A stretch of 64,000 nt of DNA from Shewanella schlegeliana (GTDB taxonomy: Bacteria; Pseudomonadota; Gammaproteobacteria; Enterobacterales; Shewanellaceae). The stretch is taken from assembly GCF_016765635.1 (NCBI RefSeq), contig NZ_JAESVD010000007.1:196212-260211 (forward strand), written 5' to 3'. Below the pieces are notes generated by a model. It had not been told where the DNA came from, did no database searches, and worked only from the letters and a program-made list of their open reading frames with translations. Below, one piece after another: positions 17,707 through 27,223 of this stretch. The position numbers were made by a program, and so were the translations under genes. Every line of letters begins with the position of its first letter. Within the stretch, counting starts at the first letter, position 1.

Positions 17707-20700
17707 ATGTGGTTGTCTGATGTTTCAGTAAAACGCCCTGTTGTTGCCATTGTACTGAGTCTACTGCTGTGTGTTTTTGGCGCAGTGTCATTTACCAAAC
17801 TCGCCGTGCGCGAGATGCCAGATGTAGAAAGCCCTGTTGTCACAGTGATGACCACCTATGAGGGGGCTTCTGCCACCATCATGGAGAGCCAAATAACCAC
17901 CGCGCTTGAAAGCGAGTTAACAGGTATTAGTGGTGTCGATCAGATTGAATCTATCACCCGCAACGGCATGTCACGTATTACGGTGACCTTCCTGCTAGGG
18001 TGGGATTTAACCGAAGGGGTCAGCGATGTGCGAGATGCAGTGGCTCGTGCTCAAAGGCGTTTGCCTGACGAAGCCAACGACCCTATTGTCTCTAAAGACA
18101 ATGGCTCAGGTGAACCTGCGGTTTATGTTAATCTTAGTTCATCGGTTATGGATAGAACTCAGCTGACAGATTACGCTCAGCGGGTACTAGAAGACAGGTT
18201 TAGCCTTATCTCAGGCGTGAGCAGTGTCAATATTTCAGGTGGCCTGTATAAGGTCATGTATGTGCAGCTGAGCCCAGAGCTGATGGCGGGCCGCAATATC
18301 ACCGCTGGCGATATCGTCAGTGTTTTAAAGAAAGAAAACGTCGAGACTCCGGGCGGAGAAGTACGAAATGACACCACTGTGATGGCGGTGCGTACGGCGC
18401 GTTTGTATCAGACTCCCGATGATTTCAACTACTTGGTACTGCGCACCGCAGCCGATGGTTCGCAGGTGTACCTAAAAGATGTCGCCAATGTATTTATTGG
18501 CGCAGAGAACGAAAACTCTACTTTTAAGAGTGATGGCGTAGTTAATATCAGCTTGGGCATAGTGCCCCAGTCTGATGCTAACCCGCTTGAAGTCGCCCAA
18601 GATGTACATAAAGAGGTGGAGCAGATCCAAAAGTTCCTCCCCGAAGGCACCAAACTTATCGTCGATTATGACTCCACCGTGTTTATCGACCGCTCGATTG
18701 ATGAAGTCTTCAGTACCCTAGCAGTTACAGCCCTACTGGTCGTCTTGGTGTTATATATCTTTATCGGCCAAGCAAGGGCGACACTGATCCCTGCCGTCAC
18801 CGTACCTGTATCATTAATCTCAGCCTTTATCGCCGCCAATATATTTGGCTACTCAATTAACCTACTGACCCTAATGGCGCTAATCCTATCTATCGGCCTA
18901 GTGGTAGATGATGCCATCGTGGTGGTTGAGAATATCTTCCACCATATCGAAAAGGGTGAACCGCCAATCTTGGCCGCCTATAACGGTACCCGAGAAGTGG
19001 GCTTTGCCGTTATGGCCACTACAGCGGTGTTAGTGATGGTATTCCTACCGATCTCATTCATGGAGGGGATGGTCGGTCTGCTCTTTACCGAGTTCTCGGT
19101 TATGCTGGCGGTATCTGTGCTGTTTTCATCATTGATCGCTCTGACCTTAACGCCGGTACTCGGTAGTAAAATCCTCAAGGCCAACGTTAAACCAAACCGC
19201 TTTAACCTCTGGGTTGAGTCGATATTTGGCAGCCTTGAAAGCTTCTATCGCAAGATGGTTACTAAGGCTGTTTCCCATCGAATCGCAGCGCCGCTGGTGA
19301 TTATTGCCTGTATTCTAGGCAGTGGCTGGTTGATGCAGCAGGTGCCAGCCCAACTTGCACCACAAGAAGACCGCGGAGTGATCTTTGCCTTTATTAAGGG
19401 CGCCGAGGGCACCAGTTATAACCGTATGGCGGCCAATATGGAGATCGCCGAAGACAAGCTGATGCCGCTACTTGGCCAAGGCGTGGTGAAATCATTCAGC
19501 ATTCAAGCCCCAGCCTTTGGTGGCCGCGCAGGCGACCAAACTGGTTTTGTGATCATCCAGCTTGAAGATTGGAATGAGCGTACCGTTAATGCCCAGCAAG
19601 CCCTTGGGGTTGTGGCAAACGCCCTAAAAGGCATTCCCGATGTGATGGTGCGCCCACTACTACCAGGCTTTAGGGGCGGCTCAAGCGAGCCGGTGCAATT
19701 TGTACTCGGTGGCTCTGACTATGCGGAGCTGTTCAAATGGGCGCAACTGTTAGAGGAAGAAGCGCTGTATAGCCCGATTCTCGACAGCCCTGAGATCGAC
19801 TATAAAGAAACTTCACCCGAGCTGGTGGTTACTGTCGATAAAGAGCGCGCGGCACAACTTGGAATAAGCGTGGCCGAGGTATCTGAAACACTCGAGATCA
19901 TGCTAGGTGGCCGCAGTGAAACCACCTTTGTCGAGCGCGGTGAAGAGTACGATGTTTATCTTCGTGGTGATGAAAACAGCTTTAATAACGTGGCAGACTT
20001 AAGCCAGATCTATATGCGCTCAAGCAAAGGGGAGCTGATCACACTCGATACCATCACCCATATTGAAGAGGTGGCATCGGCGCTGAAACTGAGTCATAAC
20101 AATAAGCAGAAATCGATCACCCTAAAGGCTAACTTAGGTGAAGGTTATACCTTGGGCGAGGCGCTAGACTTCTTAGATCAAAAAGCGATTGAGATGCTGC
20201 CAAGCGATATCTCAGTAGCCTACACGGGAGAGTCTAAAGACTTTAAGGAAAACCAGAGCAGTATCTTTATCGTATTTGGCTTGGCACTCTTGGTGGCCTA
20301 CCTAGTATTAGCGGCGCAGTTTGAAAGCTTTATCAATCCGCTAGTGGTGATGTTTACTGTGCCAATGGGCGTGTTTGGTGGCTTCTTAGGTCTGTACTTA
20401 ACTGGCCAAGGTCTGAATATCTATAGTCAGATTGGTATGATCATGCTTATCGGTATGGTTACCAAGAACGGCATCTTGATTGTTGAGTTTGCTAACCAGC
20501 TTAGAGACAAAGGGCTTGAGATTGAGCAAGCAATTATCGATGCCTCGGTAAGACGCCTACGCCCAATTCTAATGACCGCCTTTACCACCCTGATTGGTGC
20601 AATTCCGTTGATCCTTTCAACAGGAGCGGGGGCTGAGAGCCGCATCTCTGTAGGTACAGTGGTATTCTTTGGAATGGCGTTTGCCACCTTAGTGACCTTG

Positions 20701-20817
20701 CTGGTGATCCCAGCTATGTACCGTTTAATCTCTGGCGCGACCAAATCGCCAGGTTTTGTCGAGTCACAGCTTAATCTGGCAATTGCAGAACAGCAGAAGA
20801 CGCTAAGCAGTAAATAA
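17707..20817 (+). CDS. RND efflux pump inner-membrane permease (HAE-1 type)
   Basis: A 1036-residue proton-driven exporter with the twelve-helix RND layout: helix 1 at the N-terminus, two large periplasmic loops, and helix 4 carrying [14 protein letters not shown] with the paired aspartates used in proton transfer. The N-terminus MWLSDVSVKRPVVAIVLSLLL and AVREMPDVESPVVTV place it with the MexW/VexF-like multidrug branch rather than AcrB itself. It follows its adaptor directly. A terminator-like hairpin lies just downstream. Substrate range and control cannot be read from sequence. Confidence 0.92.
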   Translation: MWLSDVSVKRPVVAIVLSLLLCVFGAVSFTKLAVREMPDVESPVVTVMTTYEGASATIMESQITTALESELTGISGVDQIESITRNGMSRITVTFLLGWDLTEGVSDVRDAVARAQRRLPDEANDPIVSKDNGSGEPAVYVNLSSSVMDRTQLTDYAQRVLEDRFSLISGVSSVNISGGLYKVMYVQLSPELMAGRNITAGDIVSVLKKENVETPGGEVRNDTTVMAVRTARLYQTPDDFNYLVLRTAADGSQVYLKDVANVFIGAENENSTFKSDGVVNISLGIVPQSDANPLEVAQDVHKEVEQIQKFLPEGTKLIVDYDSTVFIDRSIDEVFSTLAVTALLVVLVLYIFIGQARATLIPAVTVPVSLISAFIAANIFGYSINLLTLMALILSIGLVVDDAIVVVENIFHHIEKGEPPILAAYNGTREVGFAVMATTAVLVMVFLPISFMEGMVGLLFTEFSVMLAVSVLFSSLIALTLTPVLGSKILKANVKPNRFNLWVESIFGSLESFYRKMVTKAVSHRIAAPLVIIACILGSGWLMQQVPAQLAPQEDRGVIFAFIKGAEGTSYNRMAANMEIAEDKLMPLLGQGVVKSFSIQAPAFGGRAGDQTGFVIIQLEDWNERTVNAQQALGVVANALKGIPDVMVRPLLPGFRGGSSEPVQFVLGGSDYAELFKWAQLLEEEALYSPILDSPEIDYKETSPELVVTVDKERAAQLGISVAEVSETLEIMLGGRSETTFVERGEEYDVYLRGDENSFNNVADLSQIYMRSSKGELITLDTITHIEEVASALKLSHNNKQKSITLKANLGEGYTLGEALDFLDQKAIEMLPSDISVAYTGESKDFKENQSSIFIVFGLALLVAYLVLAAQFESFINPLVVMFTVPMGVFGGFLGLYLTGQGLNIYSQIGMIMLIGMVTKNGILIVEFANQLRDKGLEIEQAIIDASVRRLRPILMTAFTTLIGAIPLILSTGAGAESRISVGTVVFFGMAFATLVTLLVIPAMYRLISGATKSPGFVESQLNLAIAEQQKTLSSK

Positions 20818-20845
20818 GATAAGCAGTAAATAGCATTAACAAAAT

Positions 20846-20875
20846 AAGGAGCTAAGTCCAAGGACTTGGCTCCTT
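20846..20875 (+). terminator. Terminator-like hairpin after the RND operon
   Basis: AAGGAGC-T-AAGTCC pairs with GGACTT-G-GCTCCTT around AA. The hairpin is strong, but the T-run is short. Confidence 0.6.
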
Positions 20876-21034
20876 AAGCCTTGCTTCACGCTTTACTTAA
20901 GCCATCCACAAGTGGCTTTCTACATCCCTCCCCCTTTTTTCAAAACAGAGTCTGAGGACTTGTCTAAAAACGAGTCTGAGAACGAGCTCTGCGATTATTA
21001 TCTATACTTATAGCCATTACACGTGAGTCAGGTC

Positions 21035-21229
21035 ATGCCTATGCAAAAGCCATTGCCAAAAGATCAACAACCTATGCTATATGAAACCTTTAATATCAAC
21101 GGTCAATTTGTCACTGAGCGCCGTACCAGCATAGATAGGCGAGTCAGCGAACAAACTAATAGGCTAGATCTGTATGACCGCCGCCAAGCCCCTCAAAGAC
21201 GCACGGCTCATATCGATCTCTATATTTAG
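21035..21229 (+). CDS. Small basic protein of unknown function with RR-repeats
   Basis: From ATG 21035 it has 64 residues (GTG 21023 and ATG 21041 are alternatives; AGG just upstream is a weak ribosome binding site). No membrane segment or cysteine is seen. A repeated pattern of paired arginines (ERRTSIDRR, DRRQAPQRR) with acidic neighbours fills the C-terminal half, suggesting a small nucleic-acid- or protein-binding polypeptide, but that is speculation. It stands alone between the RND operon and the NYN-domain gene. Confidence 0.45.
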   Translation: MPMQKPLPKDQQPMLYETFNINGQFVTERRTSIDRRVSEQTNRLDLYDRRQAPQRRTAHIDLYI

Positions 21230-21409
21230 CACCACAGACTAGAGCCGTTAATATCTCAGCTAAAGCAGCCATGATCCTATTGTGATATCGATAACCTCAT
21301 ACTAAAAGCATCGCTATTTTCCCCTCGATGCAATAGTATTCTTTATACTCTTGTGCCCTTTGCAATGGCGCGCACACCTTAACTTCCAAGCTACCCAAAC
21401 GAGCATACA

Positions 21410-21883
21410 GTGAAAAGAATCGCCCTATTTGTCGATGTGCAAAATATCTATTACACCTGCCGCCAAGCCTATGGAAGCCAATTTAATTACCGCAAACTTT
21501 GGCAGCATCTCGGTTATGAAGGTGAAATTACAGCGGCTACCGCTTATGCCATTCATCGTGGCGATGATGGTCAGCTAAAATTTCAAGACGCACTCAAACA
21601 TATCGGCTTTGAGGTAAAACTTAAGCCTTTTATCCAACGAAGCGATGGCTCAGCTAAGGGGGATTGGGATGTGGGGATCACTATAGATATTATGGAAGCC
21701 GCCAGTGAAGTCGACTCTGTGATCTTACTTTCAGGTGATGGTGACTTCGATCTCTTGATGCAAAGAATCCAGCAAAAATATGGCGTCGAAACGCAAGTGT
21801 ATGGCGTACCAAGCTTAACGGCCAAATCACTTATCGACTCTGTAACCCAGTTTCATGAGATAGATAGCAGCCTACTGCTTTAA
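21410..21883 (+). CDS. NYN-domain (LabA/DUF88-type) protein, putative nuclease
   Basis: A 157-residue single-domain protein of the PIN-like NYN family. Acidic residues expected for the metal site are visible: FVDVQNIY near the start, KGDWDVGITIDIM in the middle and LLSGDGDFDLLM near residue 105. Family members are thought to cut RNA, though most have no defined role. It starts at an ATG-less GTG (21410) in AGTGAAAAGAATC context. No partner gene is adjacent. Confidence 0.85.
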   Translation: MKRIALFVDVQNIYYTCRQAYGSQFNYRKLWQHLGYEGEITAATAYAIHRGDDGQLKFQDALKHIGFEVKLKPFIQRSDGSAKGDWDVGITIDIMEAASEVDSVILLSGDGDFDLLMQRIQQKYGVETQVYGVPSLTAKSLIDSVTQFHEIDSSLLL

Positions 21884-22115
21884 CTTTAGCTAAATAACTC
21901 CTAGCGTTAGAGCAATTAACGAGCCATAACTCACTTTAAGCCCCCTTTTGTGTCATAAAATTACAAGAACGGGAAGATAGATCCAACTTTCGAGCTAATT
22001 CTCAACAAACCCTAGCGAGAGTTAGAGCAAGATCACACCTTTATGCCATTAGTGTTGGTACTTTAATTACCAGAAAAGATAACAACTTTTAACATTAAGC
22101 GTATAGGTGATTCTT

Positions 22116-23264
22116 ATGGCTGCTAAATTTTTCATCCCATCTGTCAATATCTTAGGGCAAGACGCCGTCACTGAAGCTATTGGTGACATCAAGTCGCTGG
22201 GCTTCAAAAATGCATTAATTGTTACAGATAAACCTCTGGTTGATATTGGCCTTGTAGCCCAAGTCACCGATAAACTTGCCAGCAACGATATCAACTCAGT
22301 GATCTTCGATGGCGTTCAACCAAACCCAACTGTTGGTAACGTTGAGGCAGGTCTTGAGATCTTAACCGCGAATCACTGTGATTTTGTCATCTCTTTAGGT
22401 GGTGGCTCACCTCATGATTGTGCAAAAGGCATCGCACTTGTGGCCACAAATGGCGGCAGCATTAAAGATTATGAAGGCTTAGATGTCTCTACTAAGCCAC
22501 AGCTTCCTCTCGTTGCGATTAATACCACAGCGGGCACCGCGAGTGAAATGACCCGTTTCTGCATCATTACCGATGAAGAGCGTCATATCAAGATGGCTAT
22601 CGTCGACAAAAACACCACGCCAATTTTGTCTGTAAACGACCCCGAATTGATGCTACTTAAGCCTGCAGGTCTAACGGCTGCAACGGGGATGGATGCGCTG
22701 ACTCACGCTATCGAAGCTTACGTGTCTATCGCTGCTAACCCAATTACCGATGCCTGCGCTATTAAAGCGATTGAGCTTATCCAGGGTAACTTGATTGAAG
22801 CGGTTGAAAACGGTCAAAGCATCGAAGCGCGGGATCAGATGGCTTATGCCCAGTTCCTTGCGGGTATGGCATTTAATAACGCGAGTCTTGGCTATGTTCA
22901 TGCGATGGCGCATCAACTTGGTGGCTTCTACGATCTTCCTCATGGTGTATGTAACGCACTGTTACTACCTCATGTTCAAGCCTACAACGCAAAAGTGGTA
23001 CCGGGTCGTCTAAAAGATGTGGCTAAGGCGATGGGCGTCGATGTGTCAGCCATGACTGACGAACAAGGTGCAGAGGCTGCAATTACCGCGATTAAGGCAC
23101 TATCTGTCGCAGTAAATATTCCAGAAAACCTCACCAAGCTAGGCGTGAAGGCTGAAGACATTCCAACTCTTGCCGACAACGCGCTAAAAGATGCTTGTGG
23201 CTTCACAAATCCTAAGCAGGCAACTCACGATGAGATCTGCAAGATCTTTACTAATGCCCTTTAA
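22116..23264 (+). CDS. adhB: Iron-containing alcohol dehydrogenase (AdhB/YiaY type)
   Basis: A 382-residue group III dehydrogenase that interconverts primary alcohols and aldehydes with NAD. The sequence runs closely parallel to Zymomonas mobilis AdhII as I remember it: [20 protein letters not shown] for NAD binding, [19 protein letters not shown], and the iron-binding region [14 protein letters not shown]...[18 protein letters not shown] with its histidines. ATG 22116 lies behind ATAGGTG; the in-frame GTG at 22107 is less likely. It is a single-gene unit. Ethanol is the expected substrate, but others are possible. Confidence 0.93.
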   Translation: MAAKFFIPSVNILGQDAVTEAIGDIKSLGFKNALIVTDKPLVDIGLVAQVTDKLASNDINSVIFDGVQPNPTVGNVEAGLEILTANHCDFVISLGGGSPHDCAKGIALVATNGGSIKDYEGLDVSTKPQLPLVAINTTAGTASEMTRFCIITDEERHIKMAIVDKNTTPILSVNDPELMLLKPAGLTAATGMDALTHAIEAYVSIAANPITDACAIKAIELIQGNLIEAVENGQSIEARDQMAYAQFLAGMAFNNASLGYVHAMAHQLGGFYDLPHGVCNALLLPHVQAYNAKVVPGRLKDVAKAMGVDVSAMTDEQGAEAAITAIKALSVAVNIPENLTKLGVKAEDIPTLADNALKDACGFTNPKQATHDEICKIFTNAL

Positions 23265-23376
23265 CCTGCGCATTAATTGACTGAGTTATAGGTGAAAGGT
23301 AGCAGGCAAATTACGCTCCCAACAGTTAGCTTGCTATCGTTCACTTTTCATTTTAACGGTCAACAGCAATACATAT

Positions 23377-23416
23377 ACCGAGGCACATCTTTAATAACCG
23401 AGGCACATCTTTAATA
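23377..23416. repeat. Perfect tandem duplication of a 20-bp unit
   Basis: ACCGAGGCACATCTTTAATA occurs twice head to tail with no spacer, downstream of adhB and upstream of the candidate sRNA. It is probably a replication-slippage product or a paired protein-binding site. Confidence 0.8.
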
Positions 23417-23540
23417 AGCTTTACTTTTTTAGAAGTAAAAAGAACTGAATTGACGCAAAATTCAGCACAACATCACTATTTAAGACTATTTTAATCTTAA
23501 ATACTGATACAAAGGGTTACACATTTGGTATAATCGACTG

Positions 23541-23604
23541 GTTCGCTTTTTCCCTGCAAAAGTTAAAGCAAGCTTAGAAGCCCACTCCTCGGAGTGGGCT
23601 TTTT
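23541..23604 (+). ncRNA. Candidate small RNA
   Basis: An extended -10 promoter (TTTGGTATAAT, TATAAT at 23529-23534) is followed, about 45 bases after the predicted start, by a strong terminator: GCCCACTC-CTCG-GAGTGGGC and TTTTT (23580-23604). There is no start codon between them, so the product would be a ~64-nt untranslated RNA. No gene lies nearby on plus that this promoter could serve. Function unknown; I do not recognise an Rfam family. Confidence 0.5.
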
Positions 23605-23870
23605 CCTTTCTGGGGTAGTTTCAGGGCATGTCTCCACTATTCAATCTCTCTATAGCTCTCGTCACTCAATAACATTTCAAATGAGCCTTTAGTCTAAATA
23701 ACTCCCTCAAGCTTAGTGACGCTATTAACGACAATAGCAGCTGATGATCGGCGGTAACCGCTCCTGTTTTAAGTTTTCTTTTAATAGCCATTGCCTTTTA
23801 AGCTAGGCGTAATTTCGGAAAAACTCCAAAGAACCACAGTCAAAAATAGTGGTTTGGGACTGGAAATAAA

Positions 23871-23895
23871 AAGGCCTGCTATCAAAGCAGGCCTT
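23871..23895 (-). terminator. Terminator of the second RND operon
   Basis: AAGGCCTGC and GCAGGCCTT pair around seven bases; on minus the stem is followed by a T-run. It lies about 30 bp past the permease stop. Confidence 0.85.
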
Positions 23896-23926
23896 AGTTC
23901 TATCACTACCACTCTACAGGCATAAG

Positions 23927-26900
23927 TTAATTAGCAGCCTCCTTGTCTTGAGGCTGACCTTTCACCTTTTCACGCATCTTCTGCATCATGACGTAAAATA
24001 CTGGCACCAGCAGGGTGCCTACAACTGTTGCCGCTAACATACCGCCAAATACCGAGTAACCAAGGGCACGGCGACTTCCCGCTCCAGCACCAGTAGCAAT
24101 AACCAGTGGCAGTACGCCTAAAAGGAAGGAGAATGCCGTCATCAAAACCGCACGAAAACGCAGTCTTGCCGCCGTCTCGCCAGCTTCTAAAATGCTCTTG
24201 CCTTCTTCACGCAACTGCTTAGCAAATTCAACAATTAGAATGGCGTTCTTACAGGCGAGGCCGATAAGCAGTACCAGACCAATCTGGGCATAGAGGTTTA
24301 AATCAGACCCGACCAGCAATATATTGAGGAATGCACCTAATACGGCAATAGGTACCGCGAGAATAACCGCAAATGGAATGGTCCAACTCTCATATTGAGC
24401 GACCAAGAACAGGTAGGTAAAGATTAGCGCCAGTCCGAAAATGAGCGGTGCTAAGTTACCCGCCTTAATCTCCTGATAGGTTTGCCCCGTCCACTCAAAG
24501 GTGTAACCCGATGGCAGCGATTCGTTAGCTGCACGCTCCATTGCACTAATGGCATCACCAGAGCTAAAACCAGGAGCCGGGAAACCATTGATGGTTGTGG
24601 AGCTAAACATATTGTAATTGTTCATCACATCCGGGCCTAAAATCGGCGTTACAGTGACTAGAGTGCTAAGTGGCACCATCTCCCCCGTGTTAGAGCGCAC
24701 ATAGAAGCGAGAGATATCCCGGTCAGAATTACGGTACTCTGATTCGGCCTGCAAGATAACCCTAAACACCTTACCAAAACGGTTAAAGTCGTTAACGTAC
24801 ATAGAGCCGAGCATGGTTTGCATGGTAGAGAAGATCTCGTTGAGTGAAACCCCCATCGCCTTGGCCTTATCTCTATCGACATCGACAAACATCTGCGGCA
24901 CATCGGCGCGGAAGTTACTAAAGGCCATGGCGATTTCAGGCTGTTCATTGGCCTTCATAATCAAGGCGCGCATCACAGATGCCAGCTCTTGTGGACTCCG
25001 ACCTTGAGTGTCTTGCAGCACAAACTCGAAGCCACCAACGCTACCAACACCTGGGATAGGCGGAAGCGAGAATGCCATCGCCTTCACTGCAGGATTCGCA
25101 GCATATTTCGCTTGTAACTTGGCCACAATCGCTGACTCAACCATATCGGGTGATTCACGTTCACTCCAGGTCGATAGGGTCACAATCATCAAACCACCGT
25201 TTGAAGATACCGAACCAGTCAAGATACTAAAACCACTGGCGTGAATAACATTTTCCACTCCCGGCTCAGCTAATGTCAGCTCAACTAAGTCACGCATCAC
25301 ATCTTCGGTACGGTTAAGCGACGCGCCATCGGGCAGCTGAATATCCACCATGAAGGCTTTCTTATCTTCCATAGGTACAAAACCCGAGGGTAAGATTTTC
25401 GCGACGCCCCCTGTTAGCAAGATTAAGCAAACATAGACAATACCAACCAACACAAGCTTACGTGTCAACAACGACACTAACTTCATGTATTTTCCGGTGA
25501 AACGCTCAAATAACCTATTAAAGGCTGCATGAAAACCTTTCTCATGGGCCTTAGGTGGACGCAATAAAGAGGCACACAGCGCGGGACTCAGAGTCAGTGC
25601 GTTAATCGATGAGATCAATACCGCAATACAGATGGTCACAGAAAACTGCGCGTACATCTGGCCGGTGATCCCCGGCATCACGGCCGTTGGGGCAAATACA
25701 GCGAGCAGTACCAAGGTGGTAGCAACAATAGGGCCGGTTACCTCTTTCATCGCCTTCGAGGTTGCCTCTTTCGGCGATAAGCCCTCATCTTGCATCAGAC
25801 GGGTAACGTTCTCCACCACAACGATGGCATCATCCACCACGATACCGATGGCTAAGATCAGGGCGAATAGTGAAACCGTGTTGATGCTCATACCAAACAG
25901 CAACAGGAAGGCAAACGTACCGATAAGCGATACTGGAATGGCAATCGCTGGCACTAGCGTTGAGCGTACATCTTGCAGGAAAATAAACACCACAAAGACT
26001 ACCAGCGCAATAGAGATAAACAGGGTCTGCACCACCTCTTTGATTGAGGTTTCGACAAACTCGGTGGTGTCGTACAAGACTTCATATTCTAGGTCATTAG
26101 GAAAGCGCTCTGAGAGTTTCTCCATCTCGGCTTTAATCGCTTTACCTACCTCCAACGCATTTGCATCGGGAGACTGGTAGATAGAGATAATCGCCGAAGG
26201 TTTGTTATTTAGCTTACCTTGCGCGTCATAGGTTTGAGAACCCAGCTCCACTCGTGCCACATCGCCAACGACCACTTTTGAGCCGTCGTTATTGGCACGG
26301 ATCATCACATCATAAAACTCTTGCGGATCTTTAAGACGCCCCTTGGTCTGAAGGGTGTACTGGAACTGCTGGTCAGGATCCACTGGCGCGGCGCCGATGC
26401 GCCCAGCCGCAACCTGAATATTTTGCTCCTGCAGTGCACCAATAACATCGGTTGCGGTCACCCCAAGACTCGCCATCTGATCAGGATCGAGCCAAATACG
26501 CATCGCATAATCGAGCGCACCAATGACCTGCACCTTTGACACACCATACTGACGCGCCAGCGCATCTTTTACATTAAGCCCAGCATAGTTAGTGATAAAC
26601 AGTGAGTCGAAGGTTTCATTAGGGGAAACAAGGTTCACCACCATCAACATGTTCGGACTTTGCTTCTCTACCTTCACACCTTGACGCTTAACTTCTTCAG
26701 GCAGACGTGGCATCGCCTGTTGCACACGGTTTTGCACCTTCACCTGCGCCATATCGGCATCGGTACCCACATCGAAGGTTACATTCAACGAATAACTACC
26801 GTCGTTAGCGCTTTTAGACTCCATATAGAGCATGCCTTCGACACCGTTAACTTCGGCCTCAATGGGCTGGGCAATGGTGTCTTTAACAATGTCGGCACTG

Positions 26901-27058
26901 GCACCTGAATAACTGGTTGAAACGCTCACCTGAGGTGGCGCTATCTCGGGAAATTCAGATACGGATAGGACAGGAATGGCGATCAAACCAACCAAAGTCA
27001 AAACAGTTGAGATCACAAAGGCAAATTTAGGCCTGTTAATAAAAAATTCACTAATCAT
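23927..27058 (-). CDS. RND multidrug efflux permease (AcrB/MexF-like, HAE-1)
   Basis: A 1043-residue inner-membrane pump of the AcrB type. The N-terminus [45 protein letters not shown], the helix-4 motif [17 protein letters not shown] with proton-relay aspartates, and a C-terminus rich in charged residues after helix 12 are all visible. It follows the adaptor gene on the same strand after 165 bp, an unusually long gap that contains a duplicated copy of this gene's own start region (see 27037-27137). No outer-membrane factor is encoded next to it. Substrate unknown; antibiotics, dyes and bile salts are typical of the branch. Confidence 0.94.
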   Translation of the reverse strand: MISEFFINRPKFAFVISTVLTLVGLIAIPVLSVSEFPEIAPPQVSVSTSYSGASADIVKDTIAQPIEAEVNGVEGMLYMESKSANDGSYSLNVTFDVGTDADMAQVKVQNRVQQAMPRLPEEVKRQGVKVEKQSPNMLMVVNLVSPNETFDSLFITNYAGLNVKDALARQYGVSKVQVIGALDYAMRIWLDPDQMASLGVTATDVIGALQEQNIQVAAGRIGAAPVDPDQQFQYTLQTKGRLKDPQEFYDVMIRANNDGSKVVVGDVARVELGSQTYDAQGKLNNKPSAIISIYQSPDANALEVGKAIKAEMEKLSERFPNDLEYEVLYDTTEFVETSIKEVVQTLFISIALVVFVVFIFLQDVRSTLVPAIAIPVSLIGTFAFLLLFGMSINTVSLFALILAIGIVVDDAIVVVENVTRLMQDEGLSPKEATSKAMKEVTGPIVATTLVLLAVFAPTAVMPGITGQMYAQFSVTICIAVLISSINALTLSPALCASLLRPPKAHEKGFHAAFNRLFERFTGKYMKLVSLLTRKLVLVGIVYVCLILLTGGVAKILPSGFVPMEDKKAFMVDIQLPDGASLNRTEDVMRDLVELTLAEPGVENVIHASGFSILTGSVSSNGGLMIVTLSTWSERESPDMVESAIVAKLQAKYAANPAVKAMAFSLPPIPGVGSVGGFEFVLQDTQGRSPQELASVMRALIMKANEQPEIAMAFSNFRADVPQMFVDVDRDKAKAMGVSLNEIFSTMQTMLGSMYVNDFNRFGKVFRVILQAESEYRNSDRDISRFYVRSNTGEMVPLSTLVTVTPILGPDVMNNYNMFSSTTINGFPAPGFSSGDAISAMERAANESLPSGYTFEWTGQTYQEIKAGNLAPLIFGLALIFTYLFLVAQYESWTIPFAVILAVPIAVLGAFLNILLVGSDLNLYAQIGLVLLIGLACKNAILIVEFAKQLREEGKSILEAGETAARLRFRAVLMTAFSFLLGVLPLVIATGAGAGSRRALGYSVFGGMLAATVVGTLLVPVFYVMMQKMREKVKGQPQDKEAAN

Positions 27059-27137
27059 GACATTCCCCCGTCAAAAGCAGCAAACTTAGGGCTTCTGTTC
27101 TAATAAAAAACTGACTAATCATGACATTCCCCTGTCA
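27037..27137 (-). repeat. 37-bp direct repeat duplicating the RND permease translation start
   Basis: Bases 27037-27073 and 27101-27137 match at 34 of 37 positions. The left copy holds the ribosome binding site, ATG and first codons of the permease; the right copy holds the same signals 64 bp upstream. Read from the right copy, a 23-codon frame (ATG at 27122, stop TAG at 27051-27053) begins MISQFFI, resembling the permease start MISEFFI, and ends overlapping the permease's own first codons. Confidence 0.8.
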
Positions 27138-27223
27138 GCCTTAATATTAAGGCTTGGGCAGCTCATAATGCTGCTAATTACGAAGTAAGCAATTAAACAA
27201 ATAGGTCTCATCACCACCTCCAA

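Larger units (their letters stand above)
23265..23926. other. Intergenic region between adhB and the second RND operon
   Basis: Besides the tandem 20-bp repeat, the candidate sRNA and the RND terminator, the remainder (about 23605-23870) shows no reading frame or repeat that I can support. Confidence 0.5.

Noticed and set aside
23377..23416. Start of a CRISPR array
   Set aside because: Only two copies, directly adjacent with no spacer, and no cas genes in the window.
25632..26180. A 182-codon plus-strand frame opposite the RND permease
   Set aside because: Antisense to a clear coding region; the Ser/Thr-rich translation is typical of a shadow frame.
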